Source: Paramacrobiotus metropolitanus
Taxonomy: Eukaryota; Tardigrada; Eutardigrada; Parachela; Macrobiotidae
NCBI RefSeq assembly: GCF_019649055.1
Contig: NW_026570239.1
Location: forward strand, 1,423,529-1,487,528
Length of the DNA stretch: 64,000 bases
Reading direction: 5' to 3'
Below the pieces are notes generated by a model. The model was not told where the DNA came from and did not search any database. It saw nothing but the letters and a program-made list of their open reading frames with translations. Position numbers and translations under genes: made by a program. Shown here one piece after another: positions 8,826 to 19,969 of the stretch. The stretch's first letter is position 1. Every line of letters starts with the position of its first letter.

Positions 8826-10592
8826 ATTTTGTGTCGTTTACAGTTGGGAGCGCCTATTGTGACCCCTCACCCCTGTGTATGCGGCATGCTAGTCGACGAT
8901 TTGGGTCGGCATGGACTTCGCTGAAACGCTCAGCAGGGTGACAACATAGAGGAAGCGTTCTTATTGTGATTTGCGTGTATCTGTTGCGGAATGATTGCTT
9001 AAATGTTTTCTGTAATTGTGAATCTCGTAATTTAGGCAAGTTTGATACTACGGTACCATGCAATCAATGTCTGCCATTTATGTGGTGGATATGATACAGT
9101 AAAAAACTTATCCCCGACCAGAGCATTGTAGTAATTAATGCGTTGTTTGAGCTGTCGTGATGATATATTTCAAAAAACAAACGATGTTTCGACTAAAATG
9201 AAACGCGTTCATTTGTAGAGCTTATGCTGCTAGTTTTGCTTTAATAGTCTGTTCTGTATTCTCCGTAGGGCGTAGAGTAGTAAATGTGGTTGTGGTAACA
9301 TTCCCGGTATTTAAACTGAAGCTATGTCCCCGCAGGTTGCATATGTTTTTTTACGTCGTATTTCGTCGTCTTCTATGGTGACAACGACATCGAGTGGATG
9401 GCCCATCTTCTGTTTAGCCAGAAGCCGGGTTGGTAACGTAAATATTGCGACACCAAAAAGTTATTTTCATTCCCGATCCGGCCAGATCAAAACAGTGAAG
9501 AGACTAATCAAGCAAGTGACGCTGTCTCGCGCTAATATTGACAGTCGGCATGATTGTGATTTTTGTGGTAGGTTTTCAAAACGATTGATGAGAAACTTCT
9601 TAATGAATGTGATTCATGTGGTGGGTAATTAATCATAATAATATCAGAATACGTATGGGGGCCCGTTCTAACTCACCTTTGATACGGATACGATTCAGAG
9701 TGATACTGATGTTTCAGATCTGCGGCTTTGTGCCTTGCATGACGCGCTTTATGCCTGTATACAACAACGGAATTCTGTGACGTGTTACATCAGATGTAAC
9801 ACGTTACAGAATTTCTGTACTTCTAGTGTACGTATTGCTGTTGGTTAATGGAGTGTGGTGACTTTACTAGCCGAAGCTTGTCTGATCTGAGGTTCTTCGT
9901 GAATAAGAGTATGCAATATTGCCGAATTAAACCCGGTTTGGTTGCTCAGTACACAATCAGTCAGTCCATCAATCAATCAATACCACGTACAGAAAGTAAT
10001 TCACAAAATTCATCTTCAAATAACCAACATATTCTCTGCATACGTTTTTACCAACTTCCTGTACATTTTCGGTTTTACGCACTGGGTTAGTTGGCGCCTG
10101 CCGACAAACTGTTGATTAAAAGCGATTGCAGACAAACTATCGCCGCATTGCGTAGATTTCCGTCAGTGTCATGTTTCCTGTATATTTCTGTCAGTGTCAT
10201 AGGGAAACTGTAGAAAATAAAAGAGGGGAAAACGCTTTTCATGGCTCAACGTAAACACAGGGTCCACTTTTTGCACCGCTTTTGGAAAAAGCTTCTTTTC
10301 ACAAGCTTGCGCATTCAAACAACAAGTGAAGTGCCGAAGCTTCCGGATCGATAGACTTAGCATCAATTTAACTGTAAAAGCGGCTGGAGCGTAAAAATCC
10401 GGGATTTGCTAGCGTAAGCAGATCTGACTCGCTTTACTCATCCATCATCTAGAACGTACAGTACTCAAAAATGTGCCGCATTAAAGAGAGCGATATAATA
10501 TTAAATTCTGTACAGCCATCTGGCAGTGTCTGTTTTTAGTTGTCTGTGTAGAAATTTGGCAGTTTAAGTAGAGGTCATCCACAAGCATCACA
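8826..10592. other. intergenic, no recognisable gene
   Basis: Apart from the palindrome at 9770-9814 I see no conserved domain, tRNA or repeat. A 102-codon frame at 9324-9632 has no recognisable features. Confidence 0.5.
9770..9814. repeat. near-perfect 45-bp palindrome
   Basis: Two arms of about 22 bases meet at A9792 (central part GTGTTACATC-A-GATGTAACAC, outer part GAATTCTGT/ACAGAATTTC). Only one substitution and one extra base break the pairing. It could be a minimal foldback MITE or a hairpin RNA. Confidence 0.7.
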
Positions 10593-12408
10593 ATGAACGA
10601 TACAACGGATTTTTACATTCCCAGCAACTTGACCACCAATGAATCACTGGCGAATAACTGCAGTAACACAATGAACTTTAGTTACGAATCAGACTCTTTT
10701 AATTACAGAAGGACTATGGTTAATTGGCAGAACATTGTTAAGTGGATAGCATATCCGTTCCTTCTGGCTTGTGGTTCCGTCGGCAATACAATCAACATTG
10801 CAGTGCTGATGTCAGCCAAAAACCGTACCAGCACCAATGTGTTCATGACAACTATCAGTGCCGCCAATTTGATAGCGCTGTAAGATCAATGGTGAAATAC
10901 ATATTTGCACAAATGCTGAATGGCCACAATAATCATTTTGTACTTTTTCAGATGGGCAAACTTCCCAAATTATATTTGGGAACTGCCCATTGGTCCCATC
11001 CTCTCTCCTGAGTTCTGGTTGGAAATCCATCGTGCCGTGGGATTTTGGGTGACAACAGCAATAGCTGATTACCTGCACTACATATGCATGGAAATATGCG
11101 ATTGGTAGGCCATAACTACTCGGGACCTTTAGAAATTCACCCCGTAACGCGTTAACCTAAAGTAATTTAAGATATTAGTTAACAAAATGCTAAAATAACC
11201 CAGATTTTTGGAGAGCGTTAGATAAACCATTACGATATTTTTAGGACTGTAGTTGCATTCGCGGGTGGACGACTGTTGGCCTATATCAATCCGTTTGGAG
11301 TGAGCCTAACGCACCCCATGCTGCCAGCCCGGCTTACGGTGTGCGGTATCATACTTACCGCTGGCATGGTGACTTCGTATGACCTGATTGACCTTTACTG
11401 GAAACTTTCCACTTTAATCCCGTCGAGCGAAAATAATTCTGCACAAATCGCAATTTTACTCGAGATTGGAATTGAGACGCCTAACTGGTTGATGCGGTGG
11501 GCAGCCGCTTATGGCATTTTAATGGTGCGGACCACACAAGTAAACGTTAATTGCTTCATATTACATTTTTACCCTACTCTAAATTTAAAGAATGCAGCGC
11601 TCTTCCTATGTAAGGTGGATGCTTGTGTAAAAAAAATTTGCAATTATATGATATACTGTATAGTCTGTATGCGATTTACATACCATTATTAATACTGTAC
11701 CTATCAACTAGACTACCTACTTGGTACAAACCAGCTGTTTGTGGTCTTGGCAAGTTCATAAAAATTTTTCTGAGCTAAATAATTTTAAACGTTACTGGAA
11801 TTTCTTGACAATAACCTAACTTAGGACGTGCATCCTGTATGAAGCGATCTAGAATCCCTCTGTCAATGTTAATAAGTGGCATTTTACAGGCATTTCTCAG
11901 GTTTGGGAAATGTCTGCTCTTGCTGCTGTTTAGCGGCATCCTTATTTGCGTCATTCGCCGAGAATACCGCGCCACACAAGCTCTTCTGCATTCCGATCAA
12001 ACCCGCGACTCTCGCAATAAGCACACCATCTCCCAGCATATTCTGCTGTGGAGCACCATCGCAGTCTACGTTGTCACAAACGGCCCCAGTTTGCTAGCCT
12101 GCGGTCTCGTGCTGGCCGGGATTTTTGGGCTGCCTATATATATTACATTTACCCATACCATAGATATTTTAGCGCTCTTTTGTGACATCTCACTGATGAC
12201 GAATTATTCGCTGAACTTTTTCATATATCTGGCTGCCAGCAAGGAGTACCGACAACTAGTGCGCCGGATTCTGACGATGAAAATGCGAGAAGGCTGGATC
12301 TCAGTCCACCAAAATCCCATAATAACGTACTCCGCGGCGACAACGGCAACGGTCTTCGGCCCGTGCTCTGCCCATGTCCAACCTGGATCAACCGACATGC
12401 ATGCGTAG
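10593..12408 (+). CDS. rhodopsin-like G-protein-coupled receptor, four exons
   Basis: Proposed exons: 10593-10879, 10952-11104, 11245-11539, 11890-12408. All three introns (72, 140 and 350 bp) have GT/AG ends and phases that join without a stop, giving 417 residues. The N-terminus has four NxS/T sites. TM1 (50-73) carries the GN motif (GNTINIAVL). TM2 covers about 84-103, TM3 124-147, TM4 176-198, TM5 246-268, TM6 295-325, TM7 336-360. At the end of TM3 the DRY position reads GRL (155-157), followed by the usual Pro in INPF. TM7 ends NYSLNFFIY, so NPxxY has Phe for Pro. TM6 has TNGPSL in place of the common CWxP. It is a class A receptor at the plasma membrane, probably for a peptide or small ligand; the ligand cannot be read from the sequence. 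Divergent motifs suggest a fast-evolving or lineage-specific subfamily. Confidence 0.85.
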
Positions 12409-12837
12409 AGGTCACAATCTAAAGCATCTATATTTTATTTAGCCTCACAATGTCAGAGTGCTTTGTACAGCATTGTATTATAAACATTTAGAATTATATT
12501 ACGCATGCTTCTCGCAGTGACACTGAAACTATGCGTTTAGTTGGAGCTCTTATTCTACTATTTATTTCACTCTATCCTGTATTAACCCGCATAGTTGTGG
12601 GCTTTGTTAAAGTAAGATTCTTACTCGTGCTTTCATTAAAACTACCGTATGGTGCGCGCAGCTTATGCTTAAATATCGCAGTGCATCGTCCGTCCACGGT
12701 CAGCGGTGCACAATCTATTCAAACAACAACCGCCATGGATATAAAACTGTCACAACTCCAAAGCAATCGCTTCAAAATTTCAATCTGATGTGCCGAATAC
12801 GTGTTAATTTTATAAGAGAATGAGCGTAACGTGTGCA
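12409..12837. other. 3' flank of the receptor gene
   Basis: A/T-rich downstream sequence with no reading frame I would defend. Presumably it holds the receptor's 3' UTR and poly(A) site. Confidence 0.4.
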
Positions 12838-12846
12838 TTCTTTTTT

Positions 12847-13587
12847 GGGTGTGGCTATTTCCACCACCTCACACCACCTTTTGGCTATTCCCACCACCTT
12901 TCACCGCCTTTTGGCTATTCGCACCACCCTTTTTAAAATATTCTTCACACCACCTTTTGACTATTGCCACCCCCTTTGCGCACCTCTTTTGGCTATTGTC
13001 ACCTATTTGTTTGCGCTGTTACACAATGTGTTCGTTATCCCTAAAAGACTTGATCTACAGATTTTGTAGCTTAGCCGTTAGCGGCGATTCTTCCTAATAA
13101 TTCTATTTTTAAATCTTCAGAACTGATCTGCGTAAATCAAACCCGTTTCTGTTAGCAAAATATACATATTAGCATAATATTACAAAACAAATAATATTAG
13201 TTTAGTAATATTATGATATTAGCCATGTTTATCAGTTAAACCCACACCTGCTGTTATTTCCTGCCAGGCAAAAAAAATTTGTAACAGAAAGATTGAAAAA
13301 ATATTCGATAACAAAAACGAATTTTTTTCCGCAAAAATTGCGGTACGACAAGTGGTTTGCGAGAGACAAGCTAAGAGCCTAGACCGCCAATTTGTTGGGT
13401 CACCCGTTAATAAAAAAATTATTTAAGCAGGTGAGAATAGCGAAATGGAGGTGTAGAAAGGTGGTGGCAACAGTCAAAAGGTGGCGTGAAAAATAATATC
13501 AAAAAGGTGGTGCGAATAGCCAAAAGGCGGTGAAAGGTGGTGAGAATAGCCAAAGGAGGTGCCAGGGTGGTGAGAATAGCCATTTCC
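12847..13587. mobile_element. non-autonomous DNA element with subrepeat inverted ends
   Basis: The left end repeats TGGCTATTCCCACCACCTTT-type units three to four times (12850-13010). The right end (about 13430-13587) carries the inverted units (GGTGGTGAGAATAGCC). Both sides are flanked by TTCTTTTTT (12838-12846 and 13588-13596), a possible 8-9 bp target duplication, though the low-complexity sequence weakens this. The middle 400 bp is A/T-rich and non-coding. The duplication length would suit hAT or Mutator-like elements. Confidence 0.7.
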
Positions 13588-13596
13588 TTCTTTTTT

Positions 13597-14275
13597 CACT
13601 CATCGGCACCAACAATAAGCTCTTGGTGGGCACCCTAGTTTAGGTCACTTCCGAGGCCTTCTTGACACGGTGAAGCTTTGTGTATTTTAAATTGTCCCCT
13701 AACATCTTTGAAACTACTTTGAAAAAAAACCATAAGAAAACCATTAGGTACCTTAAGAAGATGGATAATAGAGAACGAGCCCTCCCACATGTCAGCTTAA
13801 AATGCATAGTGTGGAACCGGTTAGCTTAACCGCCATCCGTGGATAGCAGCCCTAACCACCAAACGTAACCTGCGACCGTTCGGCGACGATAGCAATAAAT
13901 GAGTCAAGATCTGCTGTAATACCGTTTTCAAACCGTTTTGATACCGGTTCTTTCTGTCTTCGCTAGCAAGCGCATATGCAAAATCCACTCCATCAGTATT
14001 TGCTCGCATTGTGCATCACGGCAATATGTGTATCAAGTTATAAGAATATTATTATAAATAATAATAATAATAAGAAGAAGATTTATACAAAATTAGTAAT
14101 ATACCAGGGGGACGATCCTGTCCTAACTGTTCTTACAATACATAAAAAACGATATTTGCCTGAGAAAAAAATGTCTCAGATTAGCAGGCTAAGCGACAAA
14201 ATTCTGAAGAGGTCATTCCTTTAAAAGTTGCTTTACTGTGAAAATGAGAAACGAATCGTAAATCGTAAACCAGAC
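13597..14275. other. intergenic, simple repeats only
   Basis: Contains (AAT)n/(AAG)n at about 14050-14080 and a stretch near 13805-13860 (TTAACCGCCATCCGTGGATA) related to the inverted repeat in the TIL gene intron at 18105-18215. No gene seen. Confidence 0.5.
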
Positions 14276-14860
14276 TTAGCGGTTTATTCGCCGGGTCCTT
14301 GTCTGTGGTATTTCCACATTTAATTGTGCCATTTCGAGCCTTGATTGTGCCGTGACCAGATTCAACGGTGTGGATACCAGACCGCGCTGCGCTGTAAAGC
14401 AGTTGCAGGTAACGGCGGCTAACAGCGTGGTGCTAGCAACGGCTGACTTCTTAGTAAACAAGTGAGGTCGATAAAGATAGGGAAGAGTTGACAGCAGACT
14501 GCTTTGCCAAGTATATGGGATATTACTTAACAGAATCGACATTCTGCTTCTCTTTATATACGCGCGCTTGTCGCGTTAATTTGCAGAGGAATGCAACATC
14601 CGGTGCTTCTGCCAATCAACCGGTCAGTGTCACCAATTAACAATTAAGCAAACATTCACCTGACGCTACCAGGCGCCACGCTTATTATGCATGTCCAAAA
14701 TTCAGCTTGTACGACTGCCAAGTTTTCTGTTTTTTTTTCCGGAAAATTGATACAAGCAAAGCATGAATGCCTCAAGGAAAACCAACGTCTGCATACAAAA
14801 TAAGTGAGAAATGCAAGCTAATCAGGCAGACATTACCACATTTTTAAGCAAAAGACTCCG
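14276..14860 (-). pseudogene. inverted, start-less copy of the TIL inhibitor exon 1 and its upstream region
   Basis: Read on the minus strand this matches 17000-17570 on the plus strand: upstream blocks such as the AAGTGAGAAATG/CATTTCTCACTT region, a TTTACTTGGCA-like block, and the signal-peptide exon up to GGTATCCACACCG. At the position of the right copy's ATG this copy reads AAG, so the start codon is lost. The signal-like stretch (LLAAVTCNCFTAQ) is still recognisable. I find no TIL exon downstream on this strand. It is a decayed half of an inverted duplication whose arms are separated by about 2.1 kb. Confidence 0.7.
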
Positions 14861-15548
14861 ATAAATCGGAAAACAAAGCGTGATTGCCGTGTAAGTGCGT
14901 TCAGTGTAATTGCCGGTGTGGTGCGTTTACCAAGAACATGGCGTACCCATTTCATCAACAGATCAGTTGCGCTGTAATAACTAATTATGCTTAATATCAA
15001 TAGTTATAGATGTTTGATGTCGAAAATTATGTTTCCTGATACAAATAATAAATTACTAATAAAATTGTCATTCATGTTAAATGATTTTTTCCCTGGCGTT
15101 GTACAAGCCGCATGTTTCTGTTGATTTCTATAAATTTGCCTGATTTAGAAGATGTTTAATATTTTATTTACAGATCTTACCTATCTACGTACGTAATGTG
15201 CGCCAATACGAGTATTTGTTACGTGCCCCCTTCTACCAAATAAGGTTCTACAAATAAATGGGATTCCAGTTCACGGCCCTCGCGCCCAGTTGCATGCTTT
15301 ATGCGTACCGCCGCTTGTTGTCGCGTCGCCATCCCGGGAAAACTTGTGTTGCACTGCGCTGTTTTTAAAGCGCAACAGAACAATCATTCCTGTATAGAAT
15401 TCTGTGATCACGGTAGTGTATATGCTCCCATTAAGGATGGCGTTCTATTAGTGCCCACATGAGCAATTTACTACGGACTGCGGCGACTGACATGTCGAAT
15501 GGTAAAAGACTGCTTTTATACACCTTGACTAATTGTAAGGTAATGTTA

Positions 15549-15894
15549 CAAGCCGGTCAGGAGATAGAGCACGACAGAAACAGCGAACAATGTAAATTCA
15601 TCGGTTACGCCAAACAACATACTAAGCCACACAACGCCACACTATTTAAATCCGTAACACGCGTTTGGCTGGCTGGTGGCTTGCTGCACGGCATATATTA
15701 TAATGAGTGTATGTGATCGTAATTGCCTGGCGGAATGTGGCTAGAATACAGTTGGTGCAGTAAGGGACAATCTGACTGCGGAGCGTATTAACGCATTGTG
15801 GTAGACGTAGTCAAGTGGCCATCGTGCCAGTGCTAACATCGCGCTTATTATGCGTTAACTGTACCTTTACGTGCTCTTACTCCGGACCGGCTTG
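15549..15894 (-). mobile_element. TA-flanked MITE family 1, full-length copy
   Basis: Starts CAAGCCGGTC after TA and ends GACCGGCTTG before TA. The interior is related, in inverse orientation, to 21383-21723 (TTTGGCTGGCTGGTGGCTTG, GTAAGGGACAATCTGACTGC). No coding capacity; it sits between the arms of the TIL inverted duplication. Confidence 0.8.
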
Positions 15895-16538
15895 TACAAG
15901 GATGCAGTACGGCAGGGCTGTACTGTAATTACTAGTATTCGATGAAATACGTTAGATAATTCATAACTGATTTAGCAGGAGACTTTTATTTATCGAAGCG
16001 TACTGTGGTACTGTGACAGATTATCATTCTGTCACTGCTTAAAACTAGAAATATTTTGTAATGTTTTCACTATTGAAGAGCTCCTGATTTTTTGCGTGTT
16101 TTTGAATGCTTGTGTATTCATAAATAACGACCAGACTTGTTGGTGCCTCAACGGTTTGTCTGCTCCGTGAATAAACTAAACTAATTTGAACAAAATCTTA
16201 CTGTATATCAGACTTTTATTAGGGCGAGCACGGGACTTTTACCAAGTCAACAGCCGTTAAGTAGTTTTAAAGAGTGTACCGTAGTTAAAGAGTGTCTAGC
16301 AACTAGTGTACCGGCGCTTGCAAATTGCAATCATTATTATCTTGGTAGCTATTGCCCATTAAAATGGTTTTAAAGAGTATTTAGTAAGCACAACAATAGG
16401 CCGAACCCATTTTGTCTTTGGGTGCCATTTAGCCAGTCATTGTCGCACTGTCATCAAACATTGTTTATTATACCATCTATTCGTGAAACGGATGCACAAC
16501 GTTGTAATTATGCTAAGCACGCCGGCAATCACACAATA

Positions 16539-16951
16539 GCCTATTTCAGATTGCATACGGTAAAGGCTCCGTAGAGTCCGTACATATAATAGTACGGAGT
16601 CAGATTAGCAGTACTGTACATTAGCATGATGAAAACTGCTTCAGATCTTTGTAGGGTTACACTTTGGTCACGTACAGCAACGAAAAAATTAATCGAGTCG
16701 AGTGCGCGCGAGGACGTGACCACCCTGCTAACGGTCGGCGGTCTGAGTGCTCAAAAAAGATCCACGGGCAGCATAAGCTGGCCTGCCATTCCCTCATGTG
16801 TCTGAGCCGTTGCGAGCATCCGCGTAAGGCAGACAGTTTGTACACGTCACCGCACGACGCTAGGTTACACCTGCTAACGTCGCGAACGGACGGAAGGTTC
16901 TACATGGAACCGGAGCCGAAAGGAACAGAAACCGTGCAATCTGAAATAGGC
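16539..16951. mobile_element. 413-bp TA-flanked MITE, family 3
   Basis: Perfect terminal inverted repeats (GCCTATTTCAGATTGCA at 16539, TGCAATCTGAAATAGGC ending 16951) are flanked by TA on both sides, as in Tc1/mariner-type elements. The 96-codon frame inside has no recognisable domain. Confidence 0.8.
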
Positions 16952-16999
16952 TAACATTAATTGCACGCTGGGTTGTCATCGGATACATCGGTGTCTTGC

Positions 17000-17398
17000 A
17001 TTTATTTAGTGGCAACGTCTGTTTAATTCCTTTCACTTCTCACTTATTTCATGGAGCAGACGTTGTTTTCCTTGGGGCACTCATGCTTTGCTTGTATCAA
17101 TGTTTTCGATAAACAGAAACTTGCCAATCGTACAAGTGTATGCATGGGCTAGCATAATAAGCGGGGTGCCTGGTGGCGTCCGATGCATGTCTTATTAACA
17201 TTAATTGGTGGCACTGACCAACTGATTGGCATCGCCGCAGAAGCTGCATTCATCAGCAAAATTAATGCGACAAAAAAAGTTAGTATATGAGGAAACGCAA
17301 AGTAGCAGTGTTGTTAACTGACACCACATTTACTTGGCAGTGCACTCTGCTGTCCACTCTTTTCCCATCGTATCAGAGTTCCCTTGTAGTTGTGTACG
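17000..17398 (+). repeat. right arm of inverted duplication: upstream region of the TIL gene
   Basis: Similar in inverse orientation to about 14540-14860, including the TTGCTTGTATCAAT and TGCATGT/AATAAGCG blocks. It presumably contains the promoter of the gene starting at 17399. Confidence 0.6.
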
Positions 17399-18507
17399 AT
17401 GGAGTCAACCGCTGCTGTCATCACGCTGTGGGGCGCCGTCTCGCTCCTACTTCGTTTCAACGCAGCTCAGACTGGTATCCACACCGTCGAATCTGGGCAT
17501 GGCACAGCCAGCGCTGGAAACGACACAAACAATTCGGGGATTACCACCGACCAGAGCCCAAGGGAAAGCCGGTAAGTCCCGTACAGAATTCTAGCGGCTT
17601 ACGTTTCCCCGGTAAAGCACGGTTTAGTCAAGTGACCTTCTCCGAACTAGTCGGTTTTAGCTGCTAACCTAACCTAACCTAACCTGCTTTTAACCTGAGA
17701 CGCCTTGCTTACACACAATTAGCGTCGTTTATGTCATGTAAGCCCACTTTAAAAGCCTGCCACATTTAATGTTTTGTCAGATAAATCATTATCAAGATAT
17801 CATATGTCATTATCTCATATGTCAACTGCTCATATCACTATAACATACACTCGGAAGTTTGAGCGACATACAATGTCACCAAGAAATGGTGCAGCGGATT
17901 CTGGGTACACGCTTAGCGAAGACGGCGACGGTAAATTATTTTAAAACCATCAGAAAGCTGAAGTGCAGCAGAGGCAGACACACATGCCGACCTGCGCAGG
18001 CGTGTGAAGGCAATTTGCTTGGATACAGAGTATGTAGTTACAGAAAAAGTGCAGCTATCGCCAAACAAAGAGCTGAACCCAACTGCGCTAGTGGTTTGAC
18101 TTAACCGGCAACCGTGGATGGTAACCAACATTCTTAACCTTCAACTGTGGACGGTTGAAGCGTGGCACTGTTGGTTTGGTTAGTTCACACTGCAGCCATC
18201 CACGGTTGACGGTTACGCAAGTTGGTTAGGGCTAACATCTGTGGTTCGCATTTTTTGCAGTACCATGGATACCAACGTCCTAAAAAGATTTGTGTGTCCC
18301 GACCCGTTAATGACTTCTGGCTGTAGCAAGTGTGAGAAATCATGTGCCAATCCAAACCCGTCGCCGTTATGCGCTTCTAATTGTGACTCCACCTGCATCT
18401 GCAAACCGGGTCTGTATCGAACTTTCATTCCCTCGCCAATATGCGCGCCGCCCAATGGACCACTGCTCAACAACTGTAAAGCAGCATCAAGAAATGCTAA
18501 AGGTTAA
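17399..18507 (+). CDS. secreted TIL-domain (cysteine-rich) protease inhibitor, two exons
   Basis: Exon 1 is 17399-17571 (ATG GAG TCA start, donor GTAAGT), exon 2 is 18261-18507 (acceptor TTTTTTGCAG). The phase 2 junction restores an Arg codon, giving 139 residues. Residues 1-24 are a signal peptide (hydrophobic AVITLWGAVSLLL then FNAAQ). A Thr/Ser/Asn/Gly-rich linker follows. Exon 2 carries ten cysteines with the TIL order: CPDP, SGC, SKC, KSC, PLC, SNC, STC, CIC, PIC, NNC. TIL domains usually block serine proteases, with the reactive site between the fifth and sixth cysteines. The 689-bp intron contains four TAACC units (17665-17685) and a 13-base inverted pair (CAACCGTGGATGG / CCATCCACGGTTG). 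It probably acts outside the cell; the target protease is unknown. Confidence 0.8.
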
Positions 18508-19644
18508 ACACCAGATGGCAGCGGCTACGATACGTGTTGTCCGTAATTGATGTCCACAGCAAACGTTGACCGGCTGACGATGGCTTAGTTTTCCTGATGG
18601 TGTTGCGCGCGCACTGATTATGTCTGATTGTTTCATAAAATGTCCAAGTTAGGACACTAAGTGGTTCTATGGGGAATAAATTATTTGATTAGAAAACAAA
18701 CCTCACTAACATGTAAGTTCTGTACGCATGGAACCATATAACATCTCCATAGAACAGCCACAGAACCACCATGGAACCACGTGCGTCACCACCGGCTGGT
18801 ATCCTATTGCAATGACAACTTCTAAGCTGCCCCTAGTGGAGTGGGTTACACACCCGTACCAAGATCAGAAGTGCTGGTGGTGTTAACGAATTACTTTAAG
18901 ATCGCTTATGTAATTAACTCTTAACGAAAGCCGGCAACAGAACACATCGTCAAAACGTACGCACACTTTTTATAATCCGCTGAAAATCATTGGGGAAGAG
19001 CACGGGCAAGGGCAAGAGCAAGAATGATTTTTGATCAGTTAGACATTTCCCAAACCAGTGTAGAAATTCATGATAGAAGTGAACATTCGTACAAGTACAC
19101 ATTCAGATGTTTCCACTTCAACTAGCACCTATGAAATGCTCATCATCATTACTGTAAAACTGCAGATCTTATTTGTACGGCTACGTCCCGAACAGTAGCG
19201 ATAAGATATTGACATGCTATACGGCAGTCGTACCGCGGCTACCGTACTCGATGACCAACCACGCACAGTCGGTACAGTGGGAATACACTCTGGACTCCGA
19301 TGAGTGGTCGTACACAACAAAACTACTTCCGCTAGGTACTGCTGATGTGCCTAACGAAAGCTACCGAAACCCAAAACACTCAGGAACTTCTCAAATGTTT
19401 AATCAACAAATAGAACACACTTCTACCAGAAGGTCACACCAACTTTCTAGTAAAAGCTAACTTCACAGTCTTCAGACTCTTCCAACTCTGCAGACCAAAG
19501 ACTAACCATGCAATCCGAATCGCTAATGGAATTAGTGATCAAAATGCGTTAGATAAGAACAGCAGTTGTACGTAACAGAACAGACAACACGCACGTCACA
19601 GCACGTACGTACCTAATACGCTGTCTACGCATAGCGTGTTAATA
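18508..19644. other. intergenic, no recognisable gene
   Basis: No domain, RNA gene or repeat seen apart from short direct repeats such as CATGGAACCA near 18730-18775. Confidence 0.45.
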
Positions 19645-19646
19645 TA

Positions 19647-19827
19647 CTAGGACAATTGGGTGCTGTGAACACCCTCTGCACGATTGGGCTGCGATGAACA
19701 TCCGGCTAAATTTAAGCTGTTTGCACTGTTATGTCAGTAGCGTAACTAGCGTTGCGTGCAACGGCTAACCAGTTGTTCATCGCAGCCTAATCGGGCGAGG
19801 GGTGTTCACAGCACCCAATTGTCCTCG
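19647..19827. mobile_element. 181-bp foldback MITE, family 2
   Basis: TA-flanked element with about 60-base inverted arms: AGGACAATTGGGTGCTGTGA on the left and its complement on the right. A second copy of the same family is at 49183-49361. The arms take up most of the element, so its RNA or single strand would form a long hairpin. Confidence 0.8.
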
Positions 19828-19969
19828 TACATGTCTTATCAAGAGGAATCCGGTAAAAATCAAGAACGAAAATTAAGGAAGATAATTAACGCAGAGATAT
19901 TGTGCAAGTAACAAGGAGAATTACTGTAAGAACGTTACTGATCGTGGGTAATCCGGATGGCGGGGTTTC

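Noticed and set aside
8425-8941. Two overlapping frames of 115 and 86 codons
   Set aside because: They lie in a MITE whose other copies do not keep the frames.
16664-16954. 96-codon frame with His/Cys residues
   Set aside because: It lies wholly within a TA-flanked MITE and has no recognisable zinc-finger spacing.
17665-17685. Telomere-like repeat (four TAACC units)
   Set aside because: Matches the arthropod TTAGG motif but is only about 21 bp inside an intron; too short to mean a telomere or to identify the organism.
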